From the NCBI GenBank assembly GCA_030590765.1, contig JAUVCP010000025.1, positions 1 through 11,795 of the forward strand: 11,795 bases of DNA, in the 5' to 3' direction. A program made the position numbers and the translations under genes. This document shows, piece after piece, positions 7,585 to 11,795 of this stretch. The first letter of the stretch is position 1; the number at the start of each line of letters is the position of its first letter. A model generated the notes under the pieces. That model had not been told where the DNA came from, ran no database searches, and saw nothing but the letters and a program-made list of their open reading frames with translations. This DNA comes from Flavobacteriaceae bacterium (lineage in GTDB: Bacteria > Bacteroidota > Bacteroidia > Flavobacteriales > Flavobacteriaceae).

Positions 7585-8325
7585 ATGAATGATTCAAACA
7601 AAATAGCTCCAATGGTTAAGATCAAAGATCTAAGAAAAAGCTTTGGTGATAATCATGTTTTAAACGGATTCTCTATGGAATTACGTTTAGGAGAAAATTT
7701 GGTGATCATGGGTAAATCTGGTTCAGGCAAATCTGTAATGATAAAATGTTTGATGGGATTGATGCAGCCAGATGAGGGTAGTATCGAAATCATGTCAAAG
7801 AAAATCATGGAATTGGATCAAAAAGAATTAAACAATTTACGTACCGAAATAGGATTCCTTTTTCAAGGGAGTGCCTTATATGATTCAATGACAGTTAGAG
7901 AGAATTTAGAATTTCCACTACGGAAAAAGAAATTAGATCCAGTTGAAGTAGAAGAATTAGTTTTTCAGGCATTACAAAGTGTTGGTCTAACGGAGGCTAT
8001 TGATTTAATGCCCAATGAATTATCCGGAGGAATGAAAAGAAGGGTGGCACTTGCAAGAGCTATTATTCTTCACCCTAAAATTATTATTTATGATGAGCCA
8101 ACAACAGGGCTCGATCCTATAACTGCAAAAGAAATAATTGAATTAATGAAAAATATCCAAAAAAAATATAGGGCATCATCACTTATCATTACACACGATG
8201 TTGATTGTGCAAGGGTAATTGCAAACAGGATGATTTTATTGATAGATGGTGTCAATTATGCAGAAGGAACTTTTGAAGAAATATCTACTTCAAAAGATAA
8301 AAATATACAGGCATTTTTTAAATAG
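7585..8325 (+). CDS. mlaF: MlaF-family ABC lipid transporter ATP-binding protein
   Basis: This cytoplasmic ATPase subunit powers the MlaE permease. Its 246 residues hold a complete ABC domain: Walker A GKSGSGKS (43-50), Q-loop Gln94 in FLFQGSALYDSMTVREN, signature LSGGMKRR (146-153), Walker B IIIYDE (166-171) with D-loop GLDP, and switch His204 in THD. The FQGSALYDSMTV stretch is characteristic of the MlaF branch. ATG-7585 lies eight bases after the mlaE stop. The in-frame TTG at 7573 would overlap mlaE by four bases, and ATG-7612 (before VKIKDLRKSFG) is a credible shorter start. The gene ends seven bases before mlaD, so all three genes are surely cotranscribed. Confidence 0.94.
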   Translation: MNDSNKIAPMVKIKDLRKSFGDNHVLNGFSMELRLGENLVIMGKSGSGKSVMIKCLMGLMQPDEGSIEIMSKKIMELDQKELNNLRTEIGFLFQGSALYDSMTVRENLEFPLRKKKLDPVEVEELVFQALQSVGLTEAIDLMPNELSGGMKRRVALARAIILHPKIIIYDEPTTGLDPITAKEIIELMKNIQKKYRASSLIITHDVDCARVIANRMILLIDGVNYAEGTFEEISTSKDKNIQAFFK

Positions 8326-8332
8326 CAAGATT

Positions 8333-9313
8333 ATGAAAAAAACAAATGTTCAGAAATTAAATCTCGGCTTATTTATTGTTATTAGCACGCTTTTACTGAT
8401 TAGTGCCATATATTATATTGGAAGTAAACAAAATGTTTTTGGTAAAACATTTAAACTGAGTTCTGTTTTCAATAACGTGAATGGCTTGGAATTAGGGAAT
8501 AATGTGCGTTATTCTGGAATTAATGTCGGCACAGTGAAAAATATCACTATGACTAATGATACTACCATTTGTGTAGATATGGTTATTGAAGAAAAAATTC
8601 TAAAGTTTATTAAAAAAAATGCAATTGCCACAATTGGAACTGATGGTTTAGTTGGTAGTATGATCATAAATATTATTCCAAATAAAGGGTCTTCATCTAT
8701 TATTCAATCTGGTGATACAATTGTGTCTTACAGTAAAATTTCAACGAATCAAATGTTGTCTACTTTGAACAAGACAAATGAAAATGCTGCAATGTTAACC
8801 GTTGATCTGTTAAAAATAACTTCGGTTATAAATGAAGGAAAAGGTACTTTAGGCTTATTGCTCAATGATTCTACAATGGCGTCAGATCTAAAACAAAGTA
8901 TTGAAAATATAAAAACAATTAGCTCAAATGCTTCTAAAACAATTAATGATTTGAATACGATTATTTCATCTGTAAATTATGATGAAAGTTTGGCAGCAGT
9001 ATTTTTAAGTGATTCTGTTTCAGCAAATAAAGTAAAATCAATTATTGCAAATCTGGAAATATCCAGTAAGGAGATCTATACTATGGTTAACAATTTAAAT
9101 GATGTAGTTTTAGATTTTAAGAATGGAGAAGGTACTTTAAACTATATTGTAAATGATACCATACTTGTGAAAAATATTGATGATACAATGAAAAATCTAA
9201 AAGAAGGGAGTATTCTTTTGAATGAAGATCTGGAAGCTTTAAAGCACAGTTTTTTACTTAGAGGGTATTTTAAAAAACAAGAGAAAGAAAAACGTAAAGA
9301 ACAAAAAAAATAG
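8333..9313 (+). CDS. mlaD: MlaD-family MCE-domain protein
   Basis: This is the substrate-binding MCE subunit, anchored in the inner membrane and projecting into the periplasm. One transmembrane helix (about 11-29) is followed by an MCE domain (about 38-118) with the family pattern VFNNVNGLELGNNVRYSGI, then VGTV, and by a long helical region (140-300). That region contains three related units: GKGTLGLLLNDS at 169-180, ESLAAVFLSDS at 218-228 and GEGTLNYIVNDT at 265-276, each followed by a helix. The tail ends FLLRGYFKKQEK plus a charged run, as often seen in this family. The frame is open upstream to 8246, but I start at ATG-8333 because the TM segment should be near the N-terminus and the spacing from mlaF is seven bases. 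The transcript ends at the 9343-9373 hairpin. Confidence 0.92.
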   Translation: MKKTNVQKLNLGLFIVISTLLLISAIYYIGSKQNVFGKTFKLSSVFNNVNGLELGNNVRYSGINVGTVKNITMTNDTTICVDMVIEEKILKFIKKNAIATIGTDGLVGSMIINIIPNKGSSSIIQSGDTIVSYSKISTNQMLSTLNKTNENAAMLTVDLLKITSVINEGKGTLGLLLNDSTMASDLKQSIENIKTISSNASKTINDLNTIISSVNYDESLAAVFLSDSVSANKVKSIIANLEISSKEIYTMVNNLNDVVLDFKNGEGTLNYIVNDTILVKNIDDTMKNLKEGSILLNEDLEALKHSFLLRGYFKKQEKEKRKEQKK

Positions 9314-9342
9314 AGTACTTCTTCTAATATTGGTTGTAAAAT

Positions 9343-9373
9343 AAAAACGATACTTTTCAAAAGTATCGTTTTT
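9343..9373. terminator. Bidirectional intrinsic terminator between mlaD and the DEAD-box helicase
   Basis: A perfect 13-bp inverted repeat (AAAAACGATACTT at 9343-9355 and its complement at 9361-9373) encloses a five-base loop. The stem ends in A5 on one side and T5 on the other, so RNA from either strand has a hairpin followed by a U-run. It lies 29 bases after the mlaD stop and 23 bases beyond the stop of the convergent helicase gene. The structure is read directly; bidirectional function is inferred. Confidence 0.88.
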
Positions 9374-9396
9374 AATATGAGGGTGTTAAAATATGT

Positions 9397-11160
9397 TTAA
9401 CGCCTTTTTCTTCTACCACTATCTCTTCTTTTACCATCACCACCCGATGATCTTCTGTCGCGGCTATCACTTCTATTTCTGTCTCTATCTCTATCTCTGT
9501 TTCCTTGAAATTTTTCTCCTCCTCCAAAACTTCTTCTTTTAGATCTACTTCTGCCTTTTGTTTTTGGTTTGGTGGTAACTTCAACTATGATTTTTCTGCC
9601 ACCAAATTCGGCACCTTTAAATTTTTCAAGGACTTCATCTCTATAATTTTTATCAATTTCAAAAAATGAAAAGCTCTTTAAAATTTCGATCTGACCAATT
9701 TCAATATCATTTTTTCTTAAATTTTCATTAATGATCCCCATCAATTTAGCCGGATTGATATGATCCATTTTACCAAGATTGATATAGAATCTTGTAAATG
9801 AATCATCTGTAGATCTGCTTTTTTCCCTGGTATTATCGCCATTTAGATCATGCGAATTTTCATAATAGGATAAGAATTGATTGAACTCTATTGATACAAA
9901 TCTTTTGATCAGTTCTTCTCTGTCAAGTCCGTCTAGTTTTTGATAAATTGAAGGTAAATAATCTTTTATTTCTTTTTCATTGATATCAATATCATGTACT
10001 TTATCAATTAGGCTATACAATTGTTTTTCACAAATTTCTTTACCATTAGGGACTTGTTTCTGCTCAAATTGTTTATTTATATTTCTTTCAATAGGTCGTA
10101 ATTTACCTTTTTCTCTATTGGTGATCAAAGCAACTGAAATTCCATTTTTACCTGCTCTACCTGTTCTTCCGCTTCGGTGGGTATAGTTCTCTGGTTGGTC
10201 GGGTAGTTTATAATTGATCACATGCGTGAGATCTGTAACATCTAAACCACGAGCAGCAACATCTGTAGCAACAAGAATTTGAAGAGTTTTATTTCTAAAT
10301 TTTTGCATTACCATATCTCTCTGTGCCTGTGAAAGGTCACCATGAAGTGCATCAGCATTATAGCCATCTGCAATTAATTTATCGGCAATATCCTTTGTTT
10401 CTCTACGTGTTCTACAAAAAACAATACTGTAAATATCCGGATTGATATCAGCAATTCTTTTTAATGCAGGATATCGATTTCTATCGGAAACTAAATAATA
10501 TTCGTGGCTAACATTTTCAGCTCCAATATTTTTTTTCCCGGCTGAGATTTCAACCGTATTGTTCATGTAATTTCTAGCAATTGCTTCTACTTCTTTTGGG
10601 AATGTAGCCGAAAATAATAATGTTTGTTTTGAATTTGGAGTTACTTCCAGAATTTGATCCAACTCATCTTTAAATCCCATATTGAGCATTTCATCAGCTT
10701 CATCTAAAACCACCCATTGGATATTTTTTAAATTAAGTCTTTTTCTTTTTATCAGATCAACAGTTCTTCCCGGTGTACCAACAACGATTTGAGCACCTCG
10801 TTTTAAACCTCTTATTTGATCTTCAATGTTTGCTCCTCCATACACTGCTAAAACATGTAAACCAGATATATTTTTTGAAAATTCTTCAATGTTTCTCGCA
10901 ATTTGAATTGCCAACTCTCTTGTTGGAGATAAGATAATTGCTTGTGTTTCTTTACTTTTAAGATTCAGTTGTTCCATGATCGGTAAAGCAAATGCAGCAG
11001 TTTTTCCTGTTCCAGTTTGCGCAAATGCTTTTAGATCGTCTTTAGATTTTAAAATCTGTGGTATTGCTATTTCCTGTATTTGGGTTGGTTTTTCGTACCC
11101 TAGTTCTGTTAATGAACTAACAATGGCCTCACCTAGACCAAGTTCTTTAAATATCGACAT
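9397..11160 (-). CDS. DEAD-box RNA helicase (DeaD/CsdA-like) with DbpA-type RNA-binding domain
   Basis: This is an ATP-dependent RNA helicase, probably acting in ribosome assembly or RNA turnover, often at low temperature. Domain 1 has the Q motif (21-29, GYEKPTQIQ), Walker A AQTGTGKT (47-54), PTREL (79-83), TPGR (129-132), DEAD (153-156) and SAT (184-186). Domain 2 has ARGLD (303-307) and HRSGRTGR (328-335). A linker and helical region (350-455) leads to a DbpA-type RRM-like domain (456-529, RFYINLGKMDHINPAKLMG and FSFFEI). The tail (about 530-587) is rich in Arg, Lys, Asp, Gly and Ser and should be disordered and RNA-binding. The DbpA-like domain alone does not prove 23S rRNA hairpin-92 specificity. 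ATG-11160 is the natural start (MSIFKELGL). A leader of about 75 bases precedes it. Confidence 0.96.
   Translation of the reverse strand: MSIFKELGLGEAIVSSLTELGYEKPTQIQEIAIPQILKSKDDLKAFAQTGTGKTAAFALPIMEQLNLKSKETQAIILSPTRELAIQIARNIEEFSKNISGLHVLAVYGGANIEDQIRGLKRGAQIVVGTPGRTVDLIKRKRLNLKNIQWVVLDEADEMLNMGFKDELDQILEVTPNSKQTLLFSATFPKEVEAIARNYMNNTVEISAGKKNIGAENVSHEYYLVSDRNRYPALKRIADINPDIYSIVFCRTRRETKDIADKLIADGYNADALHGDLSQAQRDMVMQKFRNKTLQILVATDVAARGLDVTDLTHVINYKLPDQPENYTHRSGRTGRAGKNGISVALITNREKGKLRPIERNINKQFEQKQVPNGKEICEKQLYSLIDKVHDIDINEKEIKDYLPSIYQKLDGLDREELIKRFVSIEFNQFLSYYENSHDLNGDNTREKSRSTDDSFTRFYINLGKMDHINPAKLMGIINENLRKNDIEIGQIEILKSFSFFEIDKNYRDEVLEKFKGAEFGGRKIIVEVTTKPKTKGRSRSKRRSFGGGEKFQGNRDRDRDRNRSDSRDRRSSGGDGKRRDSGRRKRR
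9472..9498 (-). repeat. Imperfect hexanucleotide repeat coding for the helicase Arg-Asp tail
   Basis: On the coding strand, AGAGAT-type hexamers repeat about 4.5 times with single-base variants (GAT, GAT, GAC, AAT between AGA codons). They encode RDRDRDRNR (residues 555-563). The length is a multiple of three, so gain or loss of a unit would change only the number of Arg-Asp pairs and would not break the frame. Confidence 0.7.
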
Positions 11161-11240
11161 ATATTTTTATTTGTAAAACTCTATCTGAAGTGTAAAATAT
11201 TGAATTACAATTAAATATAGTTTTTGTGATTTTGAGTTTG

Positions 11241-11248
11241 CAAAAATA
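11241..11248 (-). promoter_or_regulatory. Predicted -7 promoter box for the DEAD-box helicase
   Basis: The minus strand reads TATTTTTG, an exact TAnnTTTG match; no convincing -33 TTTG box is seen at normal spacing. Transcription would begin near 11235, leaving an AT-rich untranslated leader of about 75 bases before ATG-11160. Long leaders are common on cold-induced helicase mRNAs, but I see no distinct RNA structure in this one. Confidence 0.4.
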
Positions 11249-11279
11249 CAGTTAATTTAATGAAGAATACTATAAAATG

Positions 11280-11795
11280 CTAATATTTAAGGTTTTTCAG
11301 ATATTTTTCAAAATATTTATCATCAAAAAATGAAAAACTATTTTTAACAAATCCATTTTTATCTAAGATGATTGCTCTTGCCATATCACCACTAAATATT
11401 GCATAATTATCACTATTTTTTGAAAGGTAAAACTGTGAGTTAGAAGATAATTTTTTGGTAGAAATAAATTTTTTCCAGTCTTCATTATTTTTATTTCTTT
11501 CTATACCAATAAACAATATATTGGGATATTTATTTTTCAGGTGTAGTAATTTATCTTTTGTTAGGCTTACTTTGGTAGGCTCAGTAGGCCAAAAATAAAT
11601 AACGGTATTTGAATTTTTTGTAAGATTATTGATCTTAATTTCATTTCCTTGGCTATTTATAGCTAATAAATTGGGTAATGTATCTCCCTTTTGAAGTTTG
11701 CTTTTTTGATAAATAGCACGTTTGATCTCATTGTTAAACTCATCATTTGTGCAACTCATAAAATAAAATTCTTCAATTTCTTTAAAATCATTTTT
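11280..11795 (-). CDS. Thioredoxin-fold (TlpA/AhpC-like) protein without CxxC, 5' end beyond the window (partial)
   Basis: The frame is open from the right edge to the stop at 11280. ATG-11759 is available, but twelve further residues (KNDFKEIEEFYF) precede it without a stop, so this is most likely the C-terminal domain of a longer protein. Numbered from that Met, residues 24-35 (KGDTLPNLLAIN) and 52-57 (TVIYFW) match the start of a TlpA/AhpC-TSA domain. The active-site position after FW reads PTEPT (58-62) instead of a Cys-x-x-Cys. The visible sequence contains only one cysteine, Cys3, outside the fold. Later strands FIGIER (about 88-93) and RAIILDKNGFV fit the thioredoxin fold, including the usual D-x-x-G turn. 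A redox role is unlikely; the actual function is unknown. Location in the periplasm is possible, but no signal peptide is visible here. Confidence 0.72.
   Translation of the reverse strand, partial: KNDFKEIEEFYFMSCTNDEFNNEIKRAIYQKSKLQKGDTLPNLLAINSQGNEIKINNLTKNSNTVIYFWPTEPTKVSLTKDKLLHLKNKYPNILFIGIERNKNNEDWKKFISTKKLSSNSQFYLSKNSDNYAIFSGDMARAIILDKNGFVKNSFSFFDDKYFEKYLKNLKY

Noticed and set aside
8246..8332. Upstream extension of the mlaD frame to 8246
   Set aside because: It overlaps the conserved end of mlaF and would put 29 extra, Lys/Leu-rich residues before the membrane anchor; ATG-8333 fits the family and operon spacing.
9372..9584. Minus-strand 70-codon frame rich in Glu, overlapping the helicase tail in another frame
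   Set aside because: The Glu/Ile/Thr pattern arises from reading the AGAGAT repeat out of frame; the basic tail in the helicase frame explains the sequence. An overlapping gene is not supported.
1..11795. Search for a novel accessory system (defence, toxin-antitoxin, secretion, mobile DNA, CRISPR)
   Set aside because: Every gene with good coding signals belongs to a core helicase, transporter or envelope family; no tandem repeats of CRISPR type, no transposase, integrase or unknown multi-gene cluster was seen.

Overview
The window looks like a piece of a Bacteroidota chromosome, probably Flavobacteriia or a near relative. The DNA is very AT-rich. Upstream regions carry TAnnTTTG-type -7 boxes rather than E. 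coli -10/-35 pairs, Shine-Dalgarno sequences are weak or absent, and the protein families are typical of that phylum: a DEAD-box helicase with a DbpA-like domain and an Arg/Asp-rich tail, and a contiguous Mla-type E-F-D transporter without MlaB or MlaC. There are no RNA genes, insertion sequences, phage genes, CRISPR arrays or toxin/defence genes. This is ordinary core genome, and I did not find a new system in it.

Layout, left to right. (1) Bases 1-507, minus strand: the first 169 residues of a secreted DUF481-type outer-membrane protein that runs off the left edge. (2) Bases 562-2664, minus: recG, the branch-migration helicase, whose expected N-terminus has no ATG/GTG/TTG start. (3) Bases 2743-3684, minus: a CaCA-family Na+/Ca2+ exchanger with its own promoter. 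(4) Bases 3954-6641, plus: a type II (Ca2+-type) P-type ATPase, divergent from the exchanger across about 250 bp. (5) Bases 6800-9313, plus: mlaE-mlaF-mlaD, a tightly packed lipid-transport operon. (6) A 13-bp-stem hairpin at 9343-9373 serves as terminator for both mlaD and the convergent DEAD-box helicase gene (9397-11160, minus). (7) Bases 11280-11795, minus: the C-terminal part of a thioredoxin-fold protein that has lost the CxxC motif; its 5' end lies beyond the right edge.

Functionally, the exchanger and the P-type ATPase look like a paired cation (probably Ca2+) efflux unit. The Mla operon moves lipid between inner and outer membranes, and the edge genes are also envelope-associated or possibly so. 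RecG and the DEAD-box protein are housekeeping nucleic-acid helicases.

The points most worth checking are the recG start, the exchanger's asymmetric alpha repeats, the cysteine-free thioredoxin-like protein, and the hexanucleotide repeat coding for the helicase tail.
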